A stretch of DNA of 64,000 nt from Solirubrobacter soli DSM 22325 (GTDB lineage Bacteria; Actinomycetota; Thermoleophilia; Solirubrobacterales; Solirubrobacteraceae), in NCBI RefSeq assembly GCF_000423665.1, contig NZ_KE384071.1, positions 434,001 through 498,000 of the forward strand, in the 5' to 3' direction. Positions 24,417 to 32,957 of this stretch are shown here, in pieces. Numbering within the stretch: the first letter of the stretch is position 1; every line of letters begins with the position of its first letter. Both the position numbers and the translations under genes were made by a program. Below the pieces are notes generated by a model. The model saw only the letters and a program-made list of their open reading frames with translations, was not told the origin of the DNA and made no database searches.

Positions 24417-25970
24417 CTACACATTGTTACGAAGGCGTCCGGCGAACAAGGCGAGAATGCCGATGAAAGACCAGATCGCCACCGAGAGCGCGATTCCTGC
24501 AAGAACGTCCGTCAGGTAGTGCGCGCGCAGGTAGACGCGGGTCACGCCGACCACGCCGACGATGACCACCGCGACGGTCACGGCGGCGATCCGGACGGCC
24601 CAGCCGACGCCCGCGCGGACCAGCACGGTCGCGCACGCGACCCACGTCACCGCGTACGCGGCGTGGCCTGACGGGAACGCCTCGTTGAACGTCTGCACGA
24701 GGCTCGCGGGCGGGCGGGCGCGGTCGTAGCCGTTCTTGGTGACCTGCACGGCCAGCCAGACGAGCGGCCAGCCGCACGCGACCGCGACGGCGTCGATCCA
24801 GCGCCGCCGCGCGAGCGCGAAGATCACCGTGGCCAGGGCGAGCGGGCCGGTCACCCAGGAAGCGCCGAGGTCGGTCACCACCTTGGCGACGCTCACGAGC
24901 ATGTCGGTGTTCAGGCGCTTGGCGACGTCCTCGGCCCAGCGGTCGATCCGCGGCTCGCCCTCGTTGAGCACGATGTCGCCGAGCAGGAAGAACGAGAACG
25001 TCCCGACCGCGGCCAGCGCCAGCAGCGTCGTCAGCTCGAGGCCGAGGTTGCCGGGCGTCACGCGGGCCTGCGTGAAGCGGGCGAAGAAGTCGAGCACGGC
25101 CGCGGTCGGCCGCAGGAAGAAGTGCCAGACCGGGCGAGCGATCCGAGCGAGGAGGCTCCAGCCCCGCCGGTCCTCGCGCTCGGCGATCCAGTCGCGGACC
25201 TTGGCGCGGGCCTCGGGGCTGCGCCGGAGGTGGATCAGCGCGACGATCCCGACGATCACCACGACGAGCGTCCCGAAGGCGAACAGCCCGCGCGAGACGT
25301 AGGTGGTGAGCTGGTTGATCGAGCGCCAGAAGATGAACCCGAGCGTGCAGAACGTCGTCGCCCACGCACCCGCGGCCAGCACGTCGTAGGGGAAGAAGCG
25401 CTTGAACGGCATCCGCGAGGCGCCGGCGATGAACGGCATCAGCGGGCGGACGAAGCCGAGGAAGCGGCCGACGATGATCATCACCGGACCGTGGCTCTTG
25501 AGGAGCTTCTCGACCTGGTCGAGCCGGCTCTCGGTGATCTGGACGCGCGCGCCGTACTTGAGCAGCCATGCGCGGCCCTTGTGGCGGCCGAGCTCGTAGG
25601 AGAGGGCGTCGCCCATCAGGCAGCACGCCCAGACGATCGCGATCAGCGCGAGCAGGCTGATCTTGCCCTGCCCGGCGACGAGCCCGCCGACGATCACCGC
25701 GGTCTCCCCGGGCGCGATGAAGCCCAGGAACGCGCCGGTCTCCAGGAAGGCGAACAGGCCGACCACCGCGTACGTCCACGCGCCGAGCGCCTGTCCGGCG
25801 TCCTCGAGGAGCTTCTCGAAGTTCGGGAGGTGGATGACGCCGACGCCGATCAGCACCGCGACCGCGATCACCACCAGCTCGGCGATCTGGAACCAGCGCT
25901 TCTGCTTGTGCCGGCGGGCGATCAGCCAGCCCGCGAGCGCGACCGCCGCCGCGAGCCAGGTGAACTTCAT
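24417..25970 (-). CDS. DedA-PAP2 fusion membrane protein
   Basis: A 517-residue two-module membrane protein. The N-terminal DedA module (about 55-250) has GFIAPGETAVIVGGLVAGQG, CLMGDALSYELGRHKG and 'GRFLGFVRPLMPFIAGASR'. The C-terminal PAP2 phosphatase module (about 330-505) has all three acid-phosphatase motifs: KNGYDRARP (K-x6-RP), PSGHA, and RVYLRAHYLTD (R-x5-H-x3-D). A cytoplasmic link of about 60 residues with GWSLLARIARP joins them. A lipid flippase coupled to a lipid phosphatase fits recycling of undecaprenyl pyrophosphate or phosphatidic acid; this is inference. Start ATG 25970 overlaps the ispE stop (ATGA). Confidence 0.88.
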   Translation of the reverse strand: MKFTWLAAAVALAGWLIARRHKQKRWFQIAELVVIAVAVLIGVGVIHLPNFEKLLEDAGQALGAWTYAVVGLFAFLETGAFLGFIAPGETAVIVGGLVAGQGKISLLALIAIVWACCLMGDALSYELGRHKGRAWLLKYGARVQITESRLDQVEKLLKSHGPVMIIVGRFLGFVRPLMPFIAGASRMPFKRFFPYDVLAAGAWATTFCTLGFIFWRSINQLTTYVSRGLFAFGTLVVVIVGIVALIHLRRSPEARAKVRDWIAEREDRRGWSLLARIARPVWHFFLRPTAAVLDFFARFTQARVTPGNLGLELTTLLALAAVGTFSFFLLGDIVLNEGEPRIDRWAEDVAKRLNTDMLVSVAKVVTDLGASWVTGPLALATVIFALARRRWIDAVAVACGWPLVWLAVQVTKNGYDRARPPASLVQTFNEAFPSGHAAYAVTWVACATVLVRAGVGWAVRIAAVTVAVVIVGVVGVTRVYLRAHYLTDVLAGIALSVAIWSFIGILALFAGRLRNNV

Positions 25971-26758
25971 GCCGCCAGCGCGCGGTGGTAGCCGGCGGCG
26001 TGCAGGCGGGCGACCGCGTCGGGGTCGTCGCCGATGCCGAAGACGGTGGGTCCGGAGCCGCTCACCATCGGATGCTCTACCCCGTTGAGCCGCAGCGCCT
26101 CGAGCGCGGGCTCGATCAGCGGGCACAGGCGGCGGGCCGCGGGCTCGAGATCGTTGATCGGGTCGAACTCGCCGCGGCGGATCCGCTCGGCCGCCGCCGC
26201 GAGCTCCTCGGGCGTGCGCGGCGTGTCGCGCGCGTCGAACTCGCGGTAGACCTCGGCCGCGGTCAGCTGCGCGTCGAGCGGGACGACGATCAGCGGCGGC
26301 TTCTCACCCGGCAGCTTCTCCACGTGCTCGCCGGCGCCGGTCATCAGCGCCCGCTCGGCGTCGATCATCACGGTGACGTCGGCGCCGAGGCGCTTCGGCA
26401 GGTCAGGCGGGATCGCGAACCCGGACGCGGACGCGGCCAGGCGCAACGCGGCGGCGGCGTCACTCGACCCGCCCGCCATGCCGGCGGCGACAGGGACCCG
26501 CTTGGTGATCGTGAGCTTGAGGCCGGTGATCTCCCAGTCGGTCGCGAAGCGGAACTCCTCGAGGGCGCGGAACGCGAGGTTCGGACCTTCGACCCCGGGG
26601 CAGATGATCTCGTCGAAGTCGGCGGGCTCGAGCGAGACCTCGTCGGCCAGGTCGGTCGGCTGCACCACCGAGACCAACGGGTGCAGGCCGTCGGCGCGCG
26701 GCGCGCCGACGAGCAGGCAGAGGTTGACCTTGCCGGGCGCGAGCGTCGTCAGGGGCAC
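25967..26758 (-). CDS. ispE: 4-diphosphocytidyl-2-C-methyl-D-erythritol kinase
   Basis: IspE phosphorylates CDP-methylerythritol in the non-mevalonate isoprenoid pathway. The 263-residue protein begins APGKVNLCLLVGAPRADG, carries the GHMP ATP-binding loop PVAAGMAGGSSDAAAALRLA, and ends with the third motif MVSGSGPTVFGIG. It is at the short end of the family (usual 280-300). Start GTG 26758 overlaps the end of rsmA by 10 bp and agrees with the family's N-terminus. The order metG-tatD-rsmA-ispE is a classic conserved block and supports the call. Confidence 0.94.
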   Translation of the reverse strand: MPLTTLAPGKVNLCLLVGAPRADGLHPLVSVVQPTDLADEVSLEPADFDEIICPGVEGPNLAFRALEEFRFATDWEITGLKLTITKRVPVAAGMAGGSSDAAAALRLAASASGFAIPPDLPKRLGADVTVMIDAERALMTGAGEHVEKLPGEKPPLIVVPLDAQLTAAEVYREFDARDTPRTPEELAAAAERIRRGEFDPINDLEPAARRLCPLIEPALEALRLNGVEHPMVSGSGPTVFGIGDDPDAVARLHAAGYHRALAA

Positions 26759-27573
26759 AGGCGCTCCCACAGTGCGCGCCAGTCGGCGGGCGAGAGCGAC
26801 TCGGCACGCGCGTCGGCGGGGTGGCCGAGCGCTTCGAGGGCCTCGCGGGCCTGGTCGCGGATCTCCTTGCTCGCTCCGGGGGCGAGCGAGAGCGAGCGGG
26901 CGAGCGCCTTGCGCCGGTGGGCGAAGCCGTGCTGGACCAGCGTGCGCAGGCTCTCCGAAGGCGCCGGCCCGTGTCGTTTCAGGCCGACCAGCACCGAGTC
27001 GACGTTCGGGACCGGGGTGAAGACACCGCGCGGGATCTTGCGCACGACGCGCACGTCGCAGGCGAGCTGGGCCAGCACGGAGGGGACGCCGTAGGCGGAG
27101 GTGCTCGGCTTGGCCGCGAAGCGCTCCCCCACCTCCTTCTGCACCATCGCCACCCACGTGTGCACGGACTCGAGCTCGATCGTCTTGATGATCACGGTCG
27201 CGGCGACGCCGTACGGGAGGTTGGCGACCACCTTGTCCGGGGGCGGGTCGAGCGTCGTCAGGTCGAGCTTGACGGCGTCGCCCATGTGCAGCGTCGTGTT
27301 CGGGTGCGGGTCGAGCGCGTCGCGCAGCGGCGCCTCGAGCGCGCGGTCGAGCTCGACGACGTGCACGTGCCTGGTTCTCTCCGCCAGGTACTCGGAAAGC
27401 ACACCCAGCCCGCCGCCGACCTCGAGCACGACGTCGTCGGCCGTCAGCTCGGCGGCGCGCCCGATCACGTCGAGGATGTTCGAGTCGACGAGGAAGTTCT
27501 GGCCGAGGTCGCGGTTCGGGCGGATGCCGAACTCGCGCATTCTTCGTACGGAGGGCTGGGTGGGCTGCGTCAC
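26749..27573 (-). CDS. rsmA: 16S rRNA (adenine1518-N6/adenine1519-N6)-dimethyltransferase
   Basis: RsmA/KsgA dimethylates two adjacent adenines in the 3' hairpin of 16S rRNA using SAM. The 274-residue protein has the N-terminal FGIRPNRDLGQNFLVD, SAM-binding motif I VVLEVGGGLGVLSEYL, motif II VVELDRALE, 'MGDAVKLDL', and the catalytic NLPYG. The small C-terminal RNA-binding helical domain holds FAHRRKALARSLSL. Length is normal. Start GTG 27573 overlaps the tatD stop as GTGA, so translation is probably coupled. Confidence 0.95.
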   Translation of the reverse strand: MTQPTQPSVRRMREFGIRPNRDLGQNFLVDSNILDVIGRAAELTADDVVLEVGGGLGVLSEYLAERTRHVHVVELDRALEAPLRDALDPHPNTTLHMGDAVKLDLTTLDPPPDKVVANLPYGVAATVIIKTIELESVHTWVAMVQKEVGERFAAKPSTSAYGVPSVLAQLACDVRVVRKIPRGVFTPVPNVDSVLVGLKRHGPAPSESLRTLVQHGFAHRRKALARSLSLAPGASKEIRDQAREALEALGHPADARAESLSPADWRALWERLCP

Positions 27574-28319
27574 CAGTGGAAGAGCTTGGCAGCGTTGGCC
27601 GTCACGGCGGCGTCAAGCTCCTCGTACGGGATGCCGCGGCGCTCGGCGATGAAGGCCGCGGTGTGGGCGACGTAGGCGGGGCGGTTGCGCTCCTTGCGCA
27701 CGACCTGCGGGGTCAGATAGGGAGCATCCGTCTCGACCAGGAGCCGGTCCAGCGGCGTCTGGATCGCCGCTTCCGCCAGGTCCTGCGCCTTGGGATAGGT
27801 GACGTTGCCCGCGAAGGAGATCCACCAGCCGTTGGCCAGGCACTCGTCGAGGCGGGTGGGCATCGAGAAGCAGTGCATGACGACCTCGAGGCCTTGCGCC
27901 TTGGTCGTCAGCCACTCGATCGTGTCGTCCTCGGCCGCGCGCGTGTGGATGATCAGCGGCTTGCGCAGCTCGTGCGCGAGCGCGATCTGAGCGTCGAACG
28001 CGCGCTCCTGGTCGGCGCGCGGCGCGTAATCGCGGAAGTCGTCCAGGCCGGTCTCGCCGATCGCCAGGCAGCGCGGGTGCTGGGCGAGCTCGCGCAGCTC
28101 GTCGGTGATCGCGCTCGTGTAGCCGGTGGCGTCGTTGGGATGGTGGCCGATCGCGGCGTAGACCTCGGGGTAGGTCTCCGCCGCGCGCAGGGCGGCCTCG
28201 CGCGATCGGGCATCCATCCCGATCGTGAGGATGCGGGTCAGACCGGCCTCGCGGGCCTGCTCGACGAGCTCGTCCTCGGGAGCGGGCCCACGGTCGAGGT
28301 GGGTGTGGCTGTCGATCAC
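27570..28319 (-). CDS. tatD: TatD family metal-dependent deoxyribonuclease
   Basis: A 249-residue TIM-barrel hydrolase of the TatD/YabD family (amidohydrolase superfamily, 3'-5' DNase or D-aminoacyl processing). The metal ligands are visible: SHTHLD (two His), GETGLDDF (Glu), IIHTRAAEDD and MHCFSM (His), and VETDAPYLTP (Asp). YabD-type members commonly follow metG, as here. Start GTG 28319 overlaps the metG stop as GTGA. Confidence 0.93.
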   Translation of the reverse strand: MIDSHTHLDRGPAPEDELVEQAREAGLTRILTIGMDARSREAALRAAETYPEVYAAIGHHPNDATGYTSAITDELRELAQHPRCLAIGETGLDDFRDYAPRADQERAFDAQIALAHELRKPLIIHTRAAEDDTIEWLTTKAQGLEVVMHCFSMPTRLDECLANGWWISFAGNVTYPKAQDLAEAAIQTPLDRLLVETDAPYLTPQVVRKERNRPAYVAHTAAFIAERRGIPYEELDAAVTANAAKLFHW

Positions 28320-29830
28320 TCGGGCTTCGGGAAGAGGGGCGCGAGCTTGGAGACGGGCTGGCCGCCGGGGTGCGAACCGTAGACCGCGCCGGCCAGTTCC
28401 GTCTCAGGCGCGCCGAGCGCGGCCAGGAGCTTCTCCGCCGACTCCGGGATGTACGGCGTCAGCAGCACCGTGACCACGCGCAGGCCCTCGGCGAGGCTGC
28501 GCAGCACCGTCTCCAGCTCAGCCTTGGCGTCGGGGTCCTTGGCCAGCTTCCACGGCGCCTTCTCCTCGACGTACCGGTTCAGCCGCCGCACGCGCTGCCA
28601 GATCCGCTCCAGCGCCTGGGTGATCTCGGCCTCGTCGAGCAGCGCGCCGACCTCCTCGGTCAGCCCTTCGAAGTCCGCCGCCAGCTCGGGGTCGAGGTCG
28701 ACCGCCGGGACGTGGGAGTCCGTGTAGCGGCCGAGCATGTTGGTCGTGCGGCTCGCGAGGTTCCCGAGATCGTTGGCCAGCTCTGACTCGTAGCGGTCGC
28801 CGAACGTCTTGGTCGAGACGCCGCCGTCCTGCCCGAAGGAGACCTCACGGAAGCAGTAGTACCGCAGCGCGTCGGTGCCGAAGCGGTCCATGACCTCGAA
28901 CGGGTCGAGCACGTTGCCCAGCGACTTGCTCATCTTGTGCTCTTCGCCCGACGCGTCCTTCATCAGCAGGTAGCCGTGGATGTAGATCTCGCGCGGGAGC
29001 TCGACGCCGGCCGCCATCAGCATCGCGGGCCAGAAGACCGCGTGGAACTTCAGGATGTCCTTGCCGATGATGTGGAACGCCGGCCAGAACGTGTCCGTCA
29101 GGTCCTTCTCGGGATCCGCGAACGAGAGCGCCGTGTAGTAGTTCAACAGCGCGTCGAACCACACGTAGAAGACGTGGTCCGGGTCCCACGGGACCTCGAC
29201 GCCCCACGTGAGCTTGGACCGGCTGAGGCTGACGTCATTGAGGCCGCCGGTGATGAACGCGCGCGCCTCGTTGTATCGGTGGCGCGGGCGCACGAACTCC
29301 GGCTTGTCCGTGTAGAGCTGCTCGAGCCGCTCCTGGAAGGCGGAGAGCTTGAAGAACCAGTTCTCCTCCTTCTCGCGGTCGAGCGGGATCTTGTGGATCG
29401 GGCAGGTGTTGTCCTCGCCGACCTCGTTCTCGGTCTTGAAGTCCGCGCAGCGCGGGCAGTACCAGCCCTCGTAGACGCCCTTGTAGACGTAGCCGTTGTC
29501 GTAGACCGTCTGCATGAACTCCTGGACCGCGCGCTTGTGGCGCGGGTCCGAGGTCCGGATGAAGAAGTCGTTGGTGACGTTGATGCGCGGGATCAGCGCC
29601 TTGAAGCGCTCCGCGTTGCGGTCGGCGAGCTCCTTCGGCGTGACGCCCTCGCGCTCGGCCGCCTGGGCGACCGGCTCGCCGTGCTCATCGGTGCCGGTGA
29701 GGAAGAAGACCTCCTCGCCGCGCTGGCGCATGTGCCGCGCCAGGATGTCGGCGCCGATGGTGGTGTACGCGTGACCCAGGTGCGGGGCCGCGTTCACATA
29801 GAAGATGGGAGTGGTGACGTAGTAGGCCAT
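28316..29830 (-). CDS. metG: Methionyl-tRNA synthetase
   Basis: A 504-residue class I synthetase that charges tRNA-Met. The HIGH-type motif is APHLGHAYTT (residues 15-24) and the KMSKS loop is HKMSKSLGN (K299-S303). The zinc knuckle region has CPRCADF and a later CPIHKIP, meaning a single C-x2-C...C-x2-H knuckle. The anticodon-binding helical domain includes RIWQRVRRLNRYVEEKAPW. No C-terminal tRNA-binding (EMAP) domain is present, which matches the short type. First gene of the metG-tatD-rsmA-ispE-(DedA-PAP2) transcript. Confidence 0.97.
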   Translation of the reverse strand: MAYYVTTPIFYVNAAPHLGHAYTTIGADILARHMRQRGEEVFFLTGTDEHGEPVAQAAEREGVTPKELADRNAERFKALIPRINVTNDFFIRTSDPRHKRAVQEFMQTVYDNGYVYKGVYEGWYCPRCADFKTENEVGEDNTCPIHKIPLDREKEENWFFKLSAFQERLEQLYTDKPEFVRPRHRYNEARAFITGGLNDVSLSRSKLTWGVEVPWDPDHVFYVWFDALLNYYTALSFADPEKDLTDTFWPAFHIIGKDILKFHAVFWPAMLMAAGVELPREIYIHGYLLMKDASGEEHKMSKSLGNVLDPFEVMDRFGTDALRYYCFREVSFGQDGGVSTKTFGDRYESELANDLGNLASRTTNMLGRYTDSHVPAVDLDPELAADFEGLTEEVGALLDEAEITQALERIWQRVRRLNRYVEEKAPWKLAKDPDAKAELETVLRSLAEGLRVVTVLLTPYIPESAEKLLAALGAPETELAGAVYGSHPGGQPVSKLAPLFPKPE

Positions 29831-29854
29831 CGGCCCTGAGGAGGCTAGTAGGAC

Positions 29855-30475
29855 TCAGTCTTTGAAGGTGCGCAGCGCGAGCAGACCGCCGAAGCCGAGC
29901 AGGCCGACGCCCGCCAGGCCGTCGACGATGCGCAGCATCCGGTCGCCCACGCGACGCCGGAGCAGCGAGACGCCACCGGTCAGCACCGTCATCCACGCCA
30001 TGGAGCCGAGTCCGACGCCCGCCAGCAGCGTCAGCACCGCGGCGCCCTCGGTCGCGCCCGCCGTACTCGCCGCGGCGAACACCGCCGCCCACGAGGCGAT
30101 CGTCAAAGGGTTCGAAGCCGTTGCGCCGAGCGCGACGACGAACGCCTTCTTCGGCGTCGCCAGCTCCTCGCCCGTCTCACCGCCGAGCCGGATCCGGAAC
30201 GCGCTGTACAGCGTCTTGACGCCGAGGTAGATCAGCACCACCGCGCCGAGGACGCCCGCGACGACGCGGATCGGCTCGAACGTCAGCACCGCGCTCGCCC
30301 CGGCGGCGCCCGCCGCGGCGTACAGCGTGTCGATCACCGCGATGCCCGCGCCGATCGCCAGCCCGACCCGGACGCCGTTGCGCAGCGTCGAGCGGATCGT
30401 GAGTAGCGAGAGGGGGCCGAGCTGAGCGGCCACTGAGGCGCCAAGGCCGAATCCGATGAGCAGAGCGGCGAGCAT
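29855..30475 (-). CDS. LysE family transporter
   Basis: A 206-residue membrane protein of the LysE/RhtB amino-acid exporter superfamily. About six hydrophobic segments are visible, with the N-terminal signature FGLGASVAAQLGPLSLLTIRS and the central KKAFVVALGATASNPLTIASWAAVF, where 'NPLTI' is the family's loop. Such proteins export basic or neutral amino acids driven by proton motive force. It ends 25 bp before metG on the same strand and diverges from the K+ channel operon 73 bp away. Confidence 0.85.
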   Translation of the reverse strand: MLAALLIGFGLGASVAAQLGPLSLLTIRSTLRNGVRVGLAIGAGIAVIDTLYAAAGAAGASAVLTFEPIRVVAGVLGAVVLIYLGVKTLYSAFRIRLGGETGEELATPKKAFVVALGATASNPLTIASWAAVFAAASTAGATEGAAVLTLLAGVGLGSMAWMTVLTGGVSLLRRRVGDRMLRIVDGLAGVGLLGFGGLLALRTFKD

Positions 30476-30526
30476 CGAGGCGACGGTACAACTTCCCCCG
30501 AAACGCCCGCGGTCCGGTTACAGTGC

Positions 30527-30542
30527 GCGGATCTTGATCCGC
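30527..30542. promoter_or_regulatory. 16-bp palindrome in the leader of the channel/ATP-grasp operon
   Basis: GCGGATC (30527-30533) and GATCCGC (30536-30542) are perfect inverted arms around a TT, ending 6 bp upstream of ATG 30549. It can be an operator or a leader hairpin. A weak -10-like TACAGT lies just upstream at 30519-30524. No linked regulator gene is present. Confidence 0.4.
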
Positions 30543-30548
30543 CCAGTC

Positions 30549-30989
30549 ATGCGTTTCGTCGCGCAGTCGCCCGGCCGGGCCTGCGTGTATCTGCTTCTCA
30601 CCACCATCGTCGTCGGTGGCGGGCTGTTCAGCTGGGTCGAGGAGAAGGGCAGCTGGCTCGACGGGATGTGGTGGGCGATCGTCACGCTGACGACCGTCGG
30701 CTACGGCGACTACTCGCCGGCCACGATCCCCGGGCGCTGGGTCGCCGCGTTCGTGATGGCGGGCGGCATCGGCACCGTGGCGATCCTGACCGGTCTGCTC
30801 GCCGACGAGATCCGCGAGGCCAGGGTCCACGACCGCGACGAGACGCCCGAGCTCGACGACGACATCGAACACGTGATCCAGGTATTGGAAGCCGAGATGG
30901 ACAAGCTGCGCGCGAAGGTCTCGCACCCCGAGGTCGTCGACGCACTGCGCAGGGTCCACAACGAGACACCCAAGGAGGAGGCGCTGTGA
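30549..30989 (+). CDS. Two-helix potassium channel with cytoplasmic coiled coil
   Basis: A 146-residue channel of the 2TM (KcsA/Kir-like pore) type. TM1 spans about 12-28, the pore helix WWAIVTLTTV leads into the selectivity filter TVGYGDYSP (49-57), and TM2 about 60-83. The C-terminal cytoplasmic half is acidic and helical ('DETPELDDDIEHVIQVLEAEMDKLRAKV', seen as HVIQVLEAEMDKLRAKV), a coiled coil likely to hold the tetramer. ATG 30549 is the start that gives the full TM1. The stop overlaps the lipoprotein start as GTGA. Its gene is the first of a four-gene operon with a lipoprotein, an ATP-grasp ligase and DUF350. Confidence 0.88.
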   Translation: MRFVAQSPGRACVYLLLTTIVVGGGLFSWVEEKGSWLDGMWWAIVTLTTVGYGDYSPATIPGRWVAAFVMAGGIGTVAILTGLLADEIREARVHDRDETPELDDDIEHVIQVLEAEMDKLRAKVSHPEVVDALRRVHNETPKEEAL

Positions 30990-31360
30990 AGCCACGCCGT
31001 CGCTTCAGATCCCGCAACGTCACCCTCATGGCGGTCCCCGTGCTCGCGCTCGCGTTCACCGCCTGCGGCGGGGACGACGACACCGCGTACTGCGTTGACC
31101 AGAACGACCAGATCGTCGAGAACCAGCACTGCGACGACGACGCCATCCACGGCGGCAGCTCGTTCTTCTGGCTGTACGGAGGGAGCCTCGTCAACGGCAA
31201 CCGCTACGCCACCGGCCAGCGCCTGAAGGGTGGCAGCCGCGTGGCGGCGTCCAACATCGCCGAGAACGCGCGCCGCGGCGGGTTCGGATCCAGCTCGGGC
31301 AGCAAGTCGAGCGCCAGCGGCGTCGGCCGGGCGGCCGCGTCGCACAGCGGGGGCGGTTGA
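30986..31360 (+). CDS. YgiB/YjfM (DUF1190)-like lipoprotein
   Basis: A 124-residue protein with a basic start and a lipobox (ALAFTAC, Cys about 27), so it is probably anchored to the membrane outer face by lipid. After the Cys come two more Cys (AYCVDQNDQ, NQHCDDD), an aromatic SSFFWLYGG segment, and a Gly/Ser-rich tail containing RRGGFGSSSGS. The aromatic patch followed by an RGGFG and Ser/Gly tail recalls E. coli YgiB/YjfM, which lie next to YgiC/YjfC ATP-grasp proteins exactly as here. Start GTG 30986 overlaps the channel stop; its stop overlaps the next start by 1 bp. Family membership is suggested, not proven. Confidence 0.7.
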   Translation: MKPRRRFRSRNVTLMAVPVLALAFTACGGDDDTAYCVDQNDQIVENQHCDDDAIHGGSSFFWLYGGSLVNGNRYATGQRLKGGSRVAASNIAENARRGGFGSSSGSKSSASGVGRAAASHSGGG

Positions 31361-32535
31361 TGGAGCGGATCGAAGTCGAGCCCCGCGAGGGCTGGCCGTC
31401 GATCATCGAGCAGCAGGGCCTGATCTACTGGAAGACCGAGTTGCCGGACGGCAGCATCATGCCGTACTGGCACGAGTCCAACGCCTACACGCTCGGCAGC
31501 GACGAGGTCTACGAGATGGAGGCGAGCGTCCGTCTGCTGATGGAGATGCTCGTCGAGGCCGGCGACTACATCATCGAGAGCAACCTGTTCTCGCAGATGG
31601 GCATCCCCGGGTGGGCGATCCCGCGGATCAAGGAGACGTGGGAAGCCGAGCCGCCGATGGTCTACGGCCGCTTCGACTTCGCCTACGGCCCGGACGGCTT
31701 CAAGATGCTCGAGTACAACGCGGACACGCCCACCGCGCTGGTCGAGACCGCCGTCCAGTGGCATTGGTGCCAGGACCTCTACGGCGCCGGCGGCGACCAG
31801 TGGAACATGGTCCACGAGTTGCTCGTGCAGCGCTGGAAGGAGCTCAAGCCGCGCCTCCCCGGTGACCGCCTGTACCTCCTGCACACCAGCCAGGAGAAGT
31901 CCGGCGAGGACTTCATGACCGTCGGCTACATGGTCGAGACCTGCCGCGAGGCGGGCTACACGTGCGAGCTGATGCCGATCGAGAAGCTCGGCTACCACGA
32001 GCACCTCGGCTTCGTCGACCCGCAGGGCCGCTCCGTCCGGACCGTCTTCAAGCTCTACCCGTGGGAGTGGATGATCCACGAGGAGTTCGCCGACGACGCT
32101 CTGCGGCGGATGGGCGACGAGCAGGGCCAGACGCTCTGGATCGAGCCGATCTGGAAGATGCTGTGGTCCAACAAGGGCATCCTGCCGGTCCTCTGGCGGC
32201 TGTTCCCGGACCACCCGAACCTCCTCCCCGCGTACTTCGAGGGCGAGAACCACTCGCTGACGAGCTACGTCAAGAAGCCGCTGCTCGCGCGTGAGGGCGC
32301 GAACAGCCTCATCGTCATCGACGGCCAGGAAGCCGACCGCGGCCCGGACCAGGGCTACGGCGAGGAGGGCTACGTCGTCCAGCAGTACACGGACCTCGGC
32401 AGCTACGACGGCAATCACCCCGTGCTCGGCGTGTGGACCGTCGACATGGAGCCGGCAGGGCTGGGCATCCGCGAGTCGAACGGGCTCGTGACCAACAATC
32501 TTTCGCGGTTCGTGCCGCACATCATCGCCGACTGA
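31360..32535 (+). CDS. ATP-grasp ligase of the glutathionylspermidine synthase (YjfC/YgiC) type
   Basis: A 391-residue protein that matches the synthetase half of glutathionylspermidine synthase and lacks the amidase half. Seen motifs: WKTELPDGSIMPYWHESNAY, VYGRFDFAYGPDGFKMLEYNADTPTALVE (shown as RFDFAYG and MLEYNADTPT), 'PWEWMIHEEF', WKMLWSNKGILPVLW, SYVKKPLLAREGAN, and EEGYVVQQY. These supply Mg-ATP binding Asp/Glu/Asn and Lys residues. It would form an amide bond between a peptide carboxylate and an amine; the real substrates of YjfC/YgiC proteins are unsettled. ATG 31360 is used; an upstream TTG adds one residue. Central gene of the channel-lipoprotein-ligase-DUF350 operon. Confidence 0.9.
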   Translation: MERIEVEPREGWPSIIEQQGLIYWKTELPDGSIMPYWHESNAYTLGSDEVYEMEASVRLLMEMLVEAGDYIIESNLFSQMGIPGWAIPRIKETWEAEPPMVYGRFDFAYGPDGFKMLEYNADTPTALVETAVQWHWCQDLYGAGGDQWNMVHELLVQRWKELKPRLPGDRLYLLHTSQEKSGEDFMTVGYMVETCREAGYTCELMPIEKLGYHEHLGFVDPQGRSVRTVFKLYPWEWMIHEEFADDALRRMGDEQGQTLWIEPIWKMLWSNKGILPVLWRLFPDHPNLLPAYFEGENHSLTSYVKKPLLAREGANSLIVIDGQEADRGPDQGYGEEGYVVQQYTDLGSYDGNHPVLGVWTVDMEPAGLGIRESNGLVTNNLSRFVPHIIAD

Positions 32536-32549
32536 GAGGGAGTCGCAAA

Positions 32550-32957
32550 GTGTTCGAACTCGTCCTGCAGGTGCTCGCCTACTCGGGCGTCGGGCTCGTG
32601 GTCCTGGTGATCGGCTTCTACGTCCTCGACCTGCTGACGCCCGGCAAGCTCGGGCAGCTCGTGATGGAGGGCAACCCGGGCGCCGGACTGCTCGCCGCGA
32701 CCGGGCTCGCTTCACTCGGCCTGATCCTGTATTTCGCGATCCACTTCACCGGCGCGGGCTGGGACGGGCTCGACGACGCCGCCGTCTTCGGGCTCGTCGG
32801 CGTGCTCGTCCAGGCGGTCGGCTTCTTCGTCCTGGACATGGTGATCCCGGGCAAGCTCGCCGACCACTGCTTCAACCCGACGCTGCACCCCGCGGCCTAC
32901 GCGACCGCCGGCATTCAGGTGTCGGTCGCGCTGATCGTCTGCGCCTCGCTGACGTAG
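32550..32957 (+). CDS. DUF350 (YjfL-like) membrane protein
   Basis: A 135-residue protein with four hydrophobic segments in two similar halves. Each half carries an FYVLDLLTPGKL or FFVLDMVIPGKLADH motif, the DUF350 repeat. Start GTG 32550 follows a good ribosome site (GAGGGAG) and is 14 bp after the ATP-grasp gene. In E. coli YjfL (DUF350) is in the same operon as YjfM and YjfC, which supports joint function. Its last 43 bp are antisense to the convergent ketopantoate-reductase-like gene. Confidence 0.88.
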   Translation: MFELVLQVLAYSGVGLVVLVIGFYVLDLLTPGKLGQLVMEGNPGAGLLAATGLASLGLILYFAIHFTGAGWDGLDDAAVFGLVGVLVQAVGFFVLDMVIPGKLADHCFNPTLHPAAYATAGIQVSVALIVCASLT

